Shown one piece after another: positions 1 through 12,539 of a DNA stretch of 64,000 nucleotides. The notes beneath the pieces are model-generated. The model saw nothing but the letters and a program-made list of their open reading frames with translations. It ran no database searches and was not told where the DNA came from. The position numbers and the translations under genes were made by a program. Positions within the stretch are counted from its first letter, which is position 1; each line of letters begins with the position of its first letter. This stretch comes from Moringa oleifera (lineage: Eukaryota > Streptophyta > Magnoliopsida > Brassicales > Moringaceae): positions 62,001 through 126,000 of the forward strand of contig JAJFZO010000863.1 of assembly GCA_021397835.1 (NCBI GenBank), written 5' to 3'.

Positions 1-957
1 CAAATAAATTTGAACACTAATTCCCAAAACAAATATAGCAGTATCAACTCAACTGATACAACATGAAAACATTAAGTGTTCAACAAACATACCACAAAAA
101 TGATTACAACAATGAATACAAAAAACCTCCATCTTTCACATATGTACTGACAAAATAAGTGTAGCCAATATCTTGAAGAAAAAGAGTATAATTGACACTA
201 GGAACCAAATATCTTAACAAATTTGGGACTAAATAAAAAGTAAAAACAACAACAATAGAGGCACGTCTTGATTTTGAATCACAAATGCTTCTTCCATTAG
301 GAATTTCAGTTCAACTCTATCATTTGAGTATCTAAGAAATCATAGCATATATGCTCCAATATGTATTTATTTGCAACAAATCCTACAATGATCATAGGAA
401 TTTTAGTTCAAGTATACACAAGAGTAGCCCAAATATATTCAGAAGAACCCTACATCCAATGATCATATAAATGAGACATGTCAAGATCTTAAAATTCTGC
501 CAAGAAATTAACAAGTGCTTGAATTTCTTATTACTTTCAAAAATAGAGGATAAACACAAAACATATGAAAGAAAAAGAAACAAATAACAAACACAAGGAC
601 AAAGCGAACAACAAGATAAAAGAAAAAATTACAATAGCAATACCAACAACAACACAAACACCACCACCAACATGAAACTAAAAAATAAATAATAGGTAGA
701 AGAACATGTAATGCAAACCCCAAAGAAGTGCTTCTTGGATCTGCTTGGCTATTGCTCTTATATTTTGCCCATTAAAACATGCAATGGATCCTTTAAAGAT
801 GCTTCTTGAGTCTCATTAACATGTAAAAGGAAACAAACACAACATTAAAAAGTAATAAAGAAGCAAAAAACACAAAATTAAAATGGAAGACAAGTCCAAA
901 AACAAATAATTAAAAAGCATAAGGAAATTATTGTCTACTTATAAATTATTACTACTA
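1..957. other. AT-rich DNA without recognised gene
   Basis: I see no convincing exon here. The open frames are short, low in complexity and interrupted. The stretch is A-rich on the plus strand and leads directly into the trinucleotide array that starts near 958. Confidence 0.5.
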
Positions 958-1284
958 CTGCTAAATTAGTGCTGTTGTAACTATTACTGCAAGATTACTG
1001 CTAGATTACTCTTGCTACTACTGCTAAATGACAACTACTATTGTTGCTAAATTACTACTACTGCTATTGTAGGATTAATGCTACTACTATTGCTGCTGCT
1101 ACAGCTAAATCACTGCTATTGCTACCGCTACTGCTACTGCTAAATTAGTGCTACTGTTATTGCTAAATTATTGCTAGTGCTAATATTACTGCAAGATTAC
1201 TACTACTAGATTACTACTACTAATGCTAGATTATTGCTACAGCTACTAATATTTCTGTTGTTACTACTATTGGATTACTGCTAA
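958..1284. repeat. TGC/TAC trinucleotide array with TAAATTA spacers
   Basis: Runs of TAC and TGC triplets (ACTACTGCTAC and variants) are interrupted at intervals by AAATTA, AGATTA or AGGATTA blocks. This gives a loose unit such as TGCTAAATTACTGCTAC. The same kind of array recurs at 58134-58812 and is followed there by the same flanking segment. It resembles the shorter triplet tracts inside the ACCase-derived repeats but lacks their CCATC(T/A)AAAC interruptions. Confidence 0.85.
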
Positions 1285-2295
1285 ACAACGAAAGAACATA
1301 TGATTATGGGACACAGAAAATATTACTGATAAAGGTGGTATTTTTCCATGACATAAATATTTACAAGGGATGGTAGAAACCTCCCTTATAATCTTCCAAG
1401 CTCTTAAATTTGCAGCTAAAAAGACATTAAGTAAAAACTCAATACAAAACAAAATGATAAATATTTGTTAAAATACAAAGAAATCTTCCTTGGAAGCATG
1501 ATCTCTCTACATTTTGATGTGATTAATTAATCAACTTCTCTTCTCTACAACTACTTGAGAGAAGTAATCATAATTTCTACTTATTAGAATCTCTAGTTAA
1601 CATCATTAGCCTTGACACCATCCTTCTCTTTCTAGTTTACTTGCATATTATTAATTTTATTTTCAAGATGAGACTCTATATTATTAATTTTATCACAATC
1701 AGTAAAATCATGATTAAACATTAAAAAACCTATAATGAAAAAAGTAACTTCTGAATCTTGGTAATAAATTTCTCAAAGACAAATTATTCTAAATAGGCTT
1801 TTGAATAAAGGACGAGCAAGATCCAGTCTTTTGTTTCCATAATGATCCCTATCATCTTTTGCACTCCGGCTAAGTGCACAAGAATAAGTTGGTGAATGAT
1901 ATATTTGTAAATGACCGCATAAGAGACTCAGAAACCATTAGAATTCAGCTCAGCATTCAAAAAGGTTAAACGTATCCAAAATAATAAGCTTTCTTTGTCT
2001 CATAATCAACATCCAGAATACCAAATCTTATTATTCAACAAATATCAAAATAATTTCACCCTAATATCTTGAACAATATAGCAGAATGGAGGAAAAAGAT
2101 CAAAAATTTAGCATGGACAAACAACATAATACTGCCAAAATTACATATCAATAGATCAATACAAATAGTAGAATTAGATTTCTTTTCATTACCTTCCGGC
2201 CACATGATCCTACTGCAGCCACATGGTCCTAAAAAGATAACAAAAATAATATTGAGGGAGAAAAAAAAATGTGCCAACAATAAAATTCGGTAAGG
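1285..2295. repeat. Segmental duplication 1, copy A
   Basis: About 1 kb of non-coding-looking sequence is clearly similar to 58820-59860 in the same orientation. Shared stretches include GATAAAGGTGGTATTTTT, CCTCCCTTATAATCTTCC and GAAATCTTCC. In both places it directly follows a TGC/TAC array, so array and flank were copied together. I recognise no protein in it. Confidence 0.8.
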
Positions 2296-2489
2296 ATATC
2301 AACTTATCCTGTGCAAAAAAGCAAATAAGACCTTCAATTTAGTCCTCACATAATCATCATTTACTTGAAAATAATATTATGGATTAGAGATGTGCCTACT
2401 TATCGGTCATTTCAAAATTTAAAAAAAAAAAAAACCTAGAAAAACATATCCATCACTAAGGTCATGTGCCAATAACCTTAAATTCATAT

Positions 2490-2800
2490 TCAAGTAATCA
2501 AAAAGGAAAATCCAAGACTTGCTACTGCTACTCCATCAAAATAGCTGCTGCTACTGCTACACCATGTAAACTCCTGCCACTGCTAATCAATTTAAACTGC
2601 CACTCTACCCAAACTGCCGCTGCTACACTTTTACTGCTACTTTATTTGAACTACCAGTCTGGACTATTGCTGCTATACTGCCACTGCTAATACATTTAAT
2701 ATATAAAATAACTACTTTATTTAAACTACCAGTCTGGACTATTGCTGCTATACTGCCACTGCTAATACATTTAATATATAAAATAAAGCATTATGTAATG
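2490..2800. repeat. TGCTAC-type minisatellite with a 75-bp tandem copy
   Basis: Degenerate units of the type CTGCTACTCCATCAAAA fill this stretch, as in the 30-39 kb array. Inside it, 2637-2711 is repeated at once as 2712-2786 with essentially one difference, which marks a recent duplication in otherwise old DNA. It ends in the ATGAAATAAAGCATTATGTAATGAAG-type tail (here slightly altered) that precedes every ACCase-derived exon pair. Confidence 0.75.
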
Positions 2801-2894
2801 AAGAAATAATTGAAACAGAAAATTAAAGGCTGCATGACAATGGAACCTTAATGAGCAGACAAAGAGTCTACAACTGAGGGCACAACCAGTGAAG

Positions 2895-3350
2895 CAAACC
2901 TGCAATCAAATATTGAGCTCTAGAAAATAGTATTTGCTGGTATCTATACTGTAAAGATACTCAACAGTAGCTTCTTTAACATAATCAACATATTTAGCCA
3001 CCTTCTAGCTACTTACAATAGTTTCTTGACAGTTTTTAGATGAGCAAGAGTAATTAAACCCTCTTCATTAACTTATATCAGACACATTAAAAAGTAAAGA
3101 TCTGCTAATAAAATTCTCCTAAAAGATAAATGTTATTATTCTCCTTTTATGGTGAAGGAACAAGGGATAAAATGTGCATTCCATATAAACGAATATTAAA
3201 ATAAAAAAAATTATACGCAATAACCAAATCTAAATTTAGCATAAGGAAAAAGAATTAACCTTTTGGTGCCTCCTTGGGATATGCAATCAGTGCTTTTTCA
3301 AAGCTACACATTTCCATAATGATCACAAAGTAGCTGAACCTATAGATGTT
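2895..3350 (-). pseudogene. ACCase biotin-carboxylase exon pair, isolated copy
   Basis: This is the same two-exon module that is amplified at 30-39 kb. On the minus strand the upstream exon (about 3262-3345) reads like LLCDHYGNV and the downstream exon (about 2899-3068) like QARRLA..VEY..YFLELN. Both belong to the ATP-grasp part of the biotin-carboxylase domain of plant homomeric acetyl-CoA carboxylase. The copy is more diverged than those of the main array. It has the same stop where the family has the Arg of ELNPRLQ. It sits just downstream, on the minus strand, of the bZIP pseudogene. Confidence 0.75.
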
Positions 3351-3588
3351 GACTCTAATAAGAAAATACGAAACATATCTAAGCCGCTACCCCACCAAAA
3401 TTGCTACTGCTACTGAGACTGCAACTCCAGCAAAACAGCTACTGCAATTGGTCTGCTACTTTGTTAAACTCCTACTGCTATTGTTGAAACTAGCACTTTT
3501 CAATTTCTCCTGTATTTCAAGCCACTTTAGAAGTTAGCATAAATAAAAGTCAAATTAATGCAATTACAGAAACTGAACAGGGACATAC

Positions 3589-6565
3589 CAGCAAAGTAGC
3601 ATTTTCTCGCCTTATTTTCTCTGATTTTTCAGTGAATTGATCAATTTCAGATTTTAGACCTACATTCTCAGCTGTCAACGATCCAACTTTAGGTGCAAGT
3701 TCTTCGATCTCCAGTATGATAGGAACACAGAATGTTTGCTTCAGATCAGTAGACTCTTGATGCTGGGAGGTTCAAACAAACAAGAGGCCTCCAAGTATTA
3801 CTCCTATTATAGAGCAGTTTTCACTAGTTCTTTTCTTTCTTTGATTTGTACCTGCTTCCTCAATCTTGACCTTTTAGCAGATTCACGATTAGACTGTTTC
3901 CTCCTCTCCCGTTTCAGCTCTCGCTCGTTCTGAGGAAAAAAAAAAAAAGGCAAAGCACCAAAGGCACATGAACTTGTAGAAATACAATTTCATTGTTTGG
4001 ACAAGTTGAAGAACATTATGGAAAGGAAACAAGTAAACATAATTCAGACACAATAGATAGATAAGATTTGCAAGCAGTACCGGTAAGAAGGCTTCAGCTG
4101 GCACAATCGGCACAAGCCAATGAAACACTAGAAGGACTAGACTTAGCATTCATGGTAGAACGGTTCCGGCAGTTCCAACAGGCTTTCCTGCAATGCTAAC
4201 AGGAGCAGCAGTTGCAACCAACATCTTTTCAGAACCTCCATTCACTTCCCCAGCAGAAAGCGGAGTAGACTGGTTCTGGTTCTTCCCTCTTACACCTGTT
4301 TGCACATAGATTTAGTAACCATAAGCCTGCAGCATGAGAAGTCAACAGCAGCCAAACAGAGCTTGGCAATTCCAAGATCAATCTGAATAAGATAATTGTG
4401 CTTGCTCACCATGTTGTCGGAAATAATCACAGGCGAGATAAACTTACAGGTAATACAGTAAACTAATTCATCATCAAAATCCTAGTTCGGAGGAACTAAT
4501 CTTTGCTCTTTTCCTAGAAAAAGGTGAAAAACTTGTAGCTGCAATACTATTTTATTTCATTTTATTTGATTTTATCAGAATCGTCAACACTTGTTTTTAC
4601 TCTATACACTGGTCGATTCTTTCCATTACAACAACTGAAGCATTCTAACATCTCTCTGAGTAGAGAACAATTTATGTCAGTAAAAATCAGAACACCAGTT
4701 CAACAGGGCAGTTTCATCAATAAACTAACAGGTACACGAGTACCATGCTGCCTGTATTGTGAAGGAAACTTGTGCCACTAAGAAAAAATGGTCAGGGAAA
4801 CTCTATTGTTGATCCATATATGAAGCTTGGAGGAGTATGGGCCCATACCAATAGCTGGTGTTCCCTTGCGGCTTCTTTTCCTTTCGGTTTGATCCATCTG
4901 AGTGAAGATGGGCATAGATGAGAAAAAAAAGATTTAGCAGTTTTGCGCCTCAACATGCATATACAATATATACAAACTATACTAAAAAACAATTGCTCGT
5001 AGGAAGAAGTCTTAAACCCAGTTGTAATCTCATCACTTCCATCACTGGAACCTTCAGTTTCCACACTGGTCATGCAGAAAAAAGATAGGAAATTAAACAA
5101 GTACAAGATAAAGAAGAAACAACCCACTTGAAAGGGCAAATCTCCAAGAAAAGCAGAGGCTAGTTCCACAAACCTCTGTGACAGCCCATGTTCAGCCTAA
5201 CCTTCGGCACTCTCAACATTACCATTGCCTCTTGACATTGCAAGTCCATCAAATCCTTTCAACTTCTTCATTAAACCACGTTCTGCATTTCCTGAAGATT
5301 TTGTCGGAGTATCTATGCTCAAGGGGTTGCAGCCTGCATCTGCAAAATTATTGTATATAACACCAACACGTGCCAAGCACTAGAGGAAGCTAGCTTTCCT
5401 ATTCTCTCACTTAATGCTATCTTAGTCACATTCGTTAAGGCTTAAAAGTGATAGAACCAACAGCTATTCACTTACAATAGGTGACGAGGGAATCCCATGG
5501 CCTTGTGAATGTCTACCCTGATAAAGGAGAGGGAAGAGATAAGTATAACAGAAATCTTTGGTATATGTATAATTTTAACTTTGTCCTTGAGACACATTGT
5601 GCAGCCATGACAATTAGTGAACACATCTTTCACCAAACAAAATAGGCTTACACATCTTTCACCAAACAAAATAAGCTTGGTGCAATCGGCATCTAGGACT
5701 TCTCAGTCATATCCAAAAGATGTCTGGTAAACTCTGTTCACTTTGTAAAAGGCAATGGGTGCATTCAGTTTGCTGTGAACGTTAACTTTGGACACCAGAA
5801 ATTAACCTATTGTCCTAAGCGTCATAAATCAAAGTGACAGTCTTACAAATTTTCTTACAAATGTGAACCTAACCAAGAAAAAGTGAAAGTAAGCTTACCA
5901 GAGAAACTGCAGGATGCGCATGAACTCCTCCATGAGAATAGATTGCGGCATAAGGTGCGCCATAAGGTGGCATCATAGGCTGGAAGGAGGACTGTGTTAA
6001 GATACAAAATTTGCCTACTATCTACTGAATGTATTTATTAGCACATGAAATAACAAAGCTTTAATCAATACCTGCGGTGGGCCCCACATACAAGGTTGGG
6101 GAGCATGACCAGATGCTACAGCTGAATTGTAATAAGGTGGAAATAGCGACTCTGGGTCCATAATATGCCTTGAAATGAAACATAAAAAGTTTCAATAACT
6201 CTAATTAGTTTCATGAAAAACAAAGATCTTTTCAGTGTCTAAGCTAAACAAGTAATATTTAACAATTGTAGCAAAACAGAGAACTAAGTGCATGAATAAA
6301 GTAGATAAACCTGCATGGCAGCCCAATCAGGATACACATGAATACTGGTCCGATCCTGTCAATAGAAAAGGATTGACCAATATTGAGACACAAACAGAAA
6401 AGGTTAATCCTCAAAGAAAAGACCAACAGGTGTACACATTGAACTTGTCTAAACTGATGAAAAAAATTGTTCCTTCCCAGCAACAAAAAGTTCCCAGCTT
6501 ACCGGTGGTGCAGGTGACGATGATTTATCAGACTTAGAGGATTTTCCTTCTTCATTGTTCCCCAT
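3589..6565 (-). pseudogene. G-box-binding factor (bZIP, GBF1/HBP-1a type) pseudogene with introns
   Basis: The parent is a nuclear bZIP transcription factor that binds G-box (CACGTG) promoters. The ATG is at 6565. Exon 1 (6503-6565) encodes MGNNEEGKSSKSDKSSSPAP; exon 2 (6311-6355) the family motif HVYPDWAAMQ; exon 3 (6072-6168) AYYGPRVA and GHAPQPCMWGPPQ; exon 4 (5899-5979) MMPPYGAPYAAIY; exon 5 5476-5517; exon 6 (5174-5339) GLMKKLKGFDGLAMS; later exons carry EGSSDGSDE and KRSRKGTP. Exon 3852-3929 is the basic region (NRESAKRSRLRKQ). Exon 3589 to about 3713 is part of the leucine zipper (EELAPKV..LTAEN). Splice sites are mostly GT/AG. Breaks: a 1-nt insertion near 6141, a 1-nt deletion near 5316, a TAG after ESAEG, shifts near 4150 and 4100, and loss of the last exon(s). 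It cannot encode the whole factor. Confidence 0.9.
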
Positions 6566-6574
6566 GATCACACT

Positions 6575-6830
6575 ATCCATCTAAACTGCTACTCCATCCA
6601 GACTACTACTACTATACTGCCACTGCTACTCTATTTTATAGATGAAATAAAGCAGTATGTAATGAAGAAATAATTGAAACAGAAAATTAAAAGGCTGCAT
6701 GACAATGTAATGTTAATGAGTATAACAAGGAGTCAACAAAAGAGGGCACAACGAGTGAAGCATACCTGCAATCAAAGATTGAGCTCTAGAAAACAGTATT
6801 CACTGCAACCTCCTGTAATGATCATTAATC
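6575..6830 (-). pseudogene. Partial ACCase-derived repeat unit
   Basis: Right after the bZIP start region the sequence returns to the ACCase repeat. A short TGCTACTCCATCC minisatellite (6580-6650) is followed by the GATGAAATAAAGCAGTATGT tail and then the 3' end of the ACCase exon (about 6765-6810, TTGAGCTCTAGAAAACAGTA on the plus strand). The rest of the exon is missing. Together with 2490-3350 it brackets the bZIP pseudogene. Confidence 0.7.
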
Positions 6831-7336
6831 CAAGAACAGTTATGTATTGTCAATGATTACCAGCAGAAGCGTTCACAGATGCAATGTTTTTTCCCAAGAA
6901 AGCAAGGAATCAAATGCAAACAAGTATAGAGTACCCTGTAGCTACAACAAAATTCAGATATTATAGAAATCAATATACCAATGATTTGGTTAACTTGAAA
7001 TTCAGGTTGAGTACCAAAAGCATATTCGGCCTAGTCATATAAAATTCTCAATATTTCGAATGATCTTCGAGGAATTTTATTGCATTATTCGGACCAAACA
7101 AATAAAGAAACCAAATTAGTACACGCACATGGCCAAGATGACGAGCAGCATACTATTTAAGCAAGGTCCCTGCGTTTTCAGCTGATTCCAAACTTCAAAG
7201 CTATGGTAGTTTCATGATGATCTATACACAAAGAGGACTACAAATCTATGCACACAGAGAATGACAAATAAAAAGTGCCCAATTCATGAGAAACCAGAAA
7301 AAAAAAATAAAGAAAACTAGAGCATGGAAATCAGAC

Positions 7337-7905
7337 CTGGCAGATGAACATTTGGATCCCAATCTCAAGGAAAAGAGTTCTTCTTCCCCACTTGACGACG
7401 CCGATAATGGAAATAGTGGTTGTGGCGGCATTAAGGACACTAGTAATCAATGAGGACATGAGGGAAGTGTTGTTCCCGAACCCCATGGTCTAGAACAGAG
7501 CCGGAGCGTAGAAGATGAAGACGTTCATGCCGGTGCGCTGCAGGAAGAAGGGTATGAAGAAGGCGAAAGTGGGCTGCGGCCTGTACTTCCTTCTAAACAG
7601 TTTGAACCACGGGTGCTTGACCTCCTCGGAAGCTTCACTGGCGACGACCAAGCCGTTGAACTCCTCGCCGACGTTGGGCATGCCACGAATTTTGATGAGC
7701 AGAGCAGCTCCTTGGCCTCGTCGTTTTGGCCACATTCGATCAATGAGTTGGGTGTTTCAGAGAGACCGAGTATGCAAATGATGATGATGAGAGCGGGGAC
7801 GAAGGCACCTCCCAAACTCAGTCTATGCAATTTACAGTATGAGCACGCAACGGTCATATTTTGAATTTCGAAAATGAACATATCGGCAATGGTCCAGCGT
7901 TGAGC
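7337..7905 (-). pseudogene. Sugar transport protein (STP, MFS) fragment, copy 1
   Basis: The parent is a plasma-membrane proton/hexose symporter of the plant STP family. Read on the minus strand, the fragment covers the middle of the protein: [15 protein letters not shown], then [38 protein letters not shown], and finally WGRRTLFLEIGIQM ending at a clean GT donor (7335-7336). The order and motifs match TM6 through the central loop to the region after TM7. Breaks: a frameshift after DEAKELL (needed to continue into [12 protein letters not shown]), and a TAG at about 7490 just after APALF. The base composition is much richer in GC than the surroundings. A second copy follows directly. Confidence 0.87.
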
Positions 7906-7994
7906 ATTTGCCATTGGTAAGAAAACGCTCCTGCATGCGCGCACTTGACCTTTCCTCACCGATTCGGGTTGAATATCATAAAGCATATTCGGAT

Positions 7995-8560
7995 CAAATG
8001 GTTGCGATGGCATTAACGATACTAGTAATCAAAGAGGGCATTAGGGAAGCGTTGTTCCCGAACGCCATCGTCTTGAACAGAACCGGATTGTAGAAGATGG
8101 AGACGTTCATGCTGGTGAGCTGCTGGAAGAAGGGGATGAAGAAGGCGAAAGTGAGCTGCCGGCTGTACTTCCTTCTAAACAGATTGAAGCATGGGTGCTT
8201 GCTCTCCTTGAAAGCTTCATTGGCGACGACCAAGCCGTTGAACGCCTCGTCGACGTTGGGAATGCCACGAATTTTGATGAGCAGAGCAGCTCCTTGGCCT
8301 CGTCGTTGTGGCCACGTTCGATCAATGAGTTGGGTGTTTCAGAGAGACCGACAGCGCAGATGATGATGATGAGAGCGGGGACGAAGGCACCTCCCATCCC
8401 AAACTCAGTCCATGCAATTACAGTACGAGCAGGCAACGGTCATATTCCCGTTATAAATTTTTGATTTCGAAAGTGAACGTAACGGCACTGGCCCAGCGTT
8501 GAGCATGTGCCATTGTAAGAATGTGATCTTTTCCCATCGGTTCGGGTCTCATCCTTCAAG
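7995..8560 (-). pseudogene. Sugar transport protein (STP, MFS) fragment, copy 2
   Basis: This tandem copy of the previous fragment is shifted by about 590 bp in the same orientation. It contains [42 protein letters not shown] and [17 protein letters not shown]. It lacks the TAG of copy 1 after the VLF motif but has the same frameshift after DEAKELL. The inactivating shift therefore came before the duplication. It is truncated where copy 1 begins, around 7995. The upstream part (8440-8560) matches 7830-7960 of copy 1 but I cannot assign it to the transporter. Confidence 0.85.
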
Positions 8561-8569
8561 CCATGCCTT

Positions 8570-8820
8570 CTTCCCTTCATAGAAACGGCCTTGGTCCAGC
8601 GAGGCAAGGCTACTGCAGCTAGTCAATGGGTGTATTGGTAAATAAAAATGGCTGGATCGGATCAAAGTGCTGTTTCTTTTTTACGGATGTTTTTGACGGG
8701 GTATTAACAATTTAAAAGCTTTTGTTTTTTTCAAAACAGTCAATGGGTAAGTTAGCAAAGAATCCGTCTGAGACGAGAGACATTCGTGGATGTCCCACCA
8801 ATCCCATTGATTTAACTTCC
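8570..8820. other. Transition to AT-rich repeats, nothing recognised
   Basis: Mixed-composition sequence without a recognisable exon. It separates the STP fragments from the AT-only repeat block. Confidence 0.5.
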
Positions 8821-10200
8821 CAAACGCCCAAAGTAAATTATATAATAATTATATAAATATATATTATTAATATATTATAGCAAAATATATTTTTAAAAAA
8901 TTAAAAATATCTAACAAAATTAATATATGCATATATGTAAAAAAAAATTTTAAAAAAAATTAAAATAATTTAAAAAATGAAAAGAAAGAGTAAAAAATCC
9001 AACAAAAATGAGAACAATACATATAAAAATAAAAAATAAAATTCTTTATAAAACAAAAAATAAATTTAATTAAAAATAAAATAGTAAAAATTAAAATAAT
9101 ATAAATATAAAATTAAAATAATTTTAATTAATATATATTAAAAACATAAATTTATAAGTTAAAATAGCATGTATCTTTGGAAGAAAGAGAAAAAAAAGAA
9201 GAAAATAATATTATAAATTTTTTTGTTATTTTATGAAATTAAAGTAGTAAAAAATGATAATAATAATAATTATTATTTATGTATTTAACTTTTATATTTT
9301 ATATTGTTGAGAGCCAAAGAAACCATAAATCCTTTCAGGTAAATTTGTAACTTAAAATAACATATTTTTCTAGAATCAAGAGAAAAACACTAGAAAAAAA
9401 ATATGAAATTATTTTTTTCAAGTAATCATAAAGATATTATTCAAATTTTATTTATAAAAATAAAAAAATTCAAAACATTAAAAAAGTTTTAAAAATACAA
9501 AACATAAAAAATAAAAATACCTAATAAAATGAAAAAATATAAATTTTTTAAAAATCAAAATAACTAAAAAAAAGAAATGAAAATACAAAATTAACAAAAT
9601 CTAGAGAGTATACATTAAAAAAATAATAGTAAAGAAACAAGACTCTTTACAAAATAAAAAATAGATTTTATTTGAAAAAGCATAAAAAATAAATAAAATA
9701 AAACATCAAAAATTCAAATATATCAATGAAAATCATAAAAAAATAAATAAAATCCAAAAAAAAGGAAAAAAGGTAACTAAAAACAAAAAAGATTAGAAAA
9801 TTAAAAATTAAAAATCAGAATAAAATTTAAAATAATTTAAAAATAATTTTTAACAATTCAGGGATCATAAAATATTCTGTAAAAAATTTTAAAAAATGCT
9901 TGGCTTGCGTTGACCTTTTAACGATAAATAAAAAATAAAAAATAATAACAAGATGAAAATCAAATAAACTAACAAAATTAGAACCACTTGGTAAGGTTTA
10001 ATATTTTATATTTTTCTAAATTAAAATAATAAAAAATGACAATAATAAAATTTATTTATGTATTTATAATTTATATTTTTTATTATTAAAAAATCAAGAA
10101 AGGATAAGCTCAGTTCAAGTAAAATTTGTAACTTAAAATGACACATTTTTGAAAAATTAAGAAAAAAAGATTAAAAAATTAACATAAAATATTTTTAATA
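8821..10200 (-). repeat. A-rich repeat block (minus orientation of the AT family)
   Basis: Nearly pure A/T with long A runs on the plus strand. Landmarks of a dispersed AT repeat family occur in inverse orientation: the ACTCTTTACAAAATAAAAAAT region near 9640, GCGTTGACCTTTTAACG near 9910, and CAAATAAACTAACAAAATT..CCACTTGGTAAGG near 9965-9995. The same landmarks appear on the opposite strand just beyond 10200, so the two blocks face each other. Confidence 0.75.
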
Positions 10201-12500
10201 ATTATAAAAATTTTTAAACCTCACCAAGTGGTTACAATTTTATCAGTTTATTTGGCTTAAATTTTATTTATTTTTAATTTTTTATTTATTTAATCTTTTG
10301 AATTTTATTATATTTTACATATTTTTATTTATCTATTTAAATGTTTTTTATTTTTTATTATTTTTCATTTTTTAATTTATTTTTTAATTTTATTTTTTTA
10401 GAAGGTCAAGGCAAATTAAAATTAATTTTTAAAATTTTTTATAGAACATTTTATGGTTTTTTAATTGTTATAAATTATTTGCATTATTTTGTTTTTTAAA
10501 TTTATTTAGTTTTTATGTTTTTAATTATTCTCTTTATTTCCTTTGAATTTGAATTTTATAAGATTTTTTGTTTTCATTTTGTTTGATATTTTAATGATTT
10601 TCTTATGTATCTTTTTGATATTTTATTTTATTTTTCAATAAAATTTATTTTTTTTAAAAAAAGAGTTTAGATTTTTTACTATTGCTTTTTTAAATATGTA
10701 TTGTCTTGGTTTTGTTGGATTTTCTTTCTCTTTTTTTTTCTTTTTTTAAGTTACTTTGGGACTTCTAAAAAAAATCTTATATTAATATTTTTATTTTGTT
10801 GAGCTTTTTTATTTTTAGCACTTTTTTTAGTAACTTTATTTTTCTCAAAAATTTTTATTTTATTCAACCATGTTTATGATTTTTTTTTTGTATTTTTGTA
10901 TTTTTTAAATTTTGTATCATCTTTGACCAACCTAAGTCCTCATCAAGTGTCTAAAATTTTATTAATTTATTAGATTTTTTTATACTTTTCGTTTGTTGTT
11001 TATTTTATTTTTGAATTTTTTTACATACTTTTATTTATTTATGTTAGATAAATTTTATATATTTTTCATATTTATATTTTTTTTTATTGTTTTATTTGTT
11101 CTATTTTTATTACATGTTTTTAAAAGATCAACGTAAATCAAAATTAGATTTGTTTTATGATCCTCGAATTGTTTTAAATTATAAATTATTTTACATTATT
11201 ATTTTTTCATATTTTAAGTTTTCTAATCGTTTGTTTTCTTAGTTTTTCATTTTCCTTGAATTATTTTAGATTTTATTACATTTTATTTTTTCTATTTTAA
11301 TTGATTTTTTATTTTAATTTATTTTTTAATGATTTTATTTGGTATATTGTTTTTAAATGTAATATTTTATTTTATTTTCTACTATTTTCTTTTCCAACCA
11401 AATCTCTTTTATTGCTTTGCAAAAATTTTGTATCTTTACTGTTGCCTTTTTTAATTTGTATTATCTTGATTTATTGGATTTGTTTGATTTTTTATATTTT
11501 TTGGTTATTTTAACTTTTAATAATTTTTTTACATTTATGTTTATTTTATTGTGTGTTTTTTAGTTTCTTTCATTTATTTTCTTTAAGTAACTTTATTTTT
11601 ATTGGATTTTGTTAGTTTATTTGGTTTTTTAATTATTTAATTTAATTTAATTTAATTTTTTTAAATATTTTTACGATTTTTAAATTTTTAATTATTTTTT
11701 CAATTTTATTACATTTTATTTTGTTTTATTTTCTGTTTTATTTAATTTTTTAATGATTTTCTTGATATATTTTTTTTTGTTTTTGTATTTTATTTTAGTA
11801 AAATTACAAATGTTAAACCTTAATAAGTGGTTGCAATTTTGTTAATTTATTTAGTTTTTAACTTTTTCTACTACTTATTTTTATCAAAAGTTTAAATTTT
11901 ATTTTATTATTTTATTTATTTATTTATTTTAAATACTTTTATATTTTATTATATTTTTTATTTTTATAGTCTAATTTATTGTATTTTTATTACATATTTC
12001 TTTAAAAGATCAATGCAAATCAATTTTTTAATTTTTTAATAAAATATTTTATTATTTTGAATTTTTTAAAATTACTTTACAATATTTTCTCATTTTTTAT
12101 TTTTTAAATTTTCTAATTTTTTGTGTTTTTTTCGATTACATTTTAATTTCTTCAAATTTTTTGGATTTCATTATATTTTAATTTTTCTTATTTTATTTTA
12201 TTTTTATTTTTATGATTTTCTTTGATATATCTTTTTTATTTTTATATTATATTTAATTTTTTTCTTTTTTTTCCAACAAAATCTTTGTTTTTGCTCTATA
12301 AAGAGTTTTGTTTTTTTCCTATTAATTTTTATTATATGTATTTTCTTGATTTTGTTGAATTTGTTCACTCTTTTTTCCTATTTTTTTAGTTACTTTGGAT
12401 TTTTTTTAATTTTTTGTATTTATTTTTTATTTTTGTATTTATTTTTAGTTTCTTTCACTTATTTTTTTAAATAACTTTATTTTTTAATTAAAAATTATAT
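10201..12500 (+). repeat. T-rich repeat block, about three diverged tandem units
   Basis: The landmark (A)CCTCACCAAGTGG..AATTTTATCAG at 10215 recurs near 10935 and 11815. The landmark AGATCAACGTAAATCAAAATTA recurs near 10405, 11127 and 12000. The TTGCTTT..TTTACTATTGCTTTTT..TATTGTCTTG landmark recurs near 10660, 11410 and 12285. This points to a unit of roughly 0.7-0.9 kb, heavily eroded to A/T. The short open frames inside are by-products of composition. Confidence 0.7.
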
Positions 12501-12539
12501 TGAATTTCGACTTTGTCATTACTTTTATAACCTTTTTCT

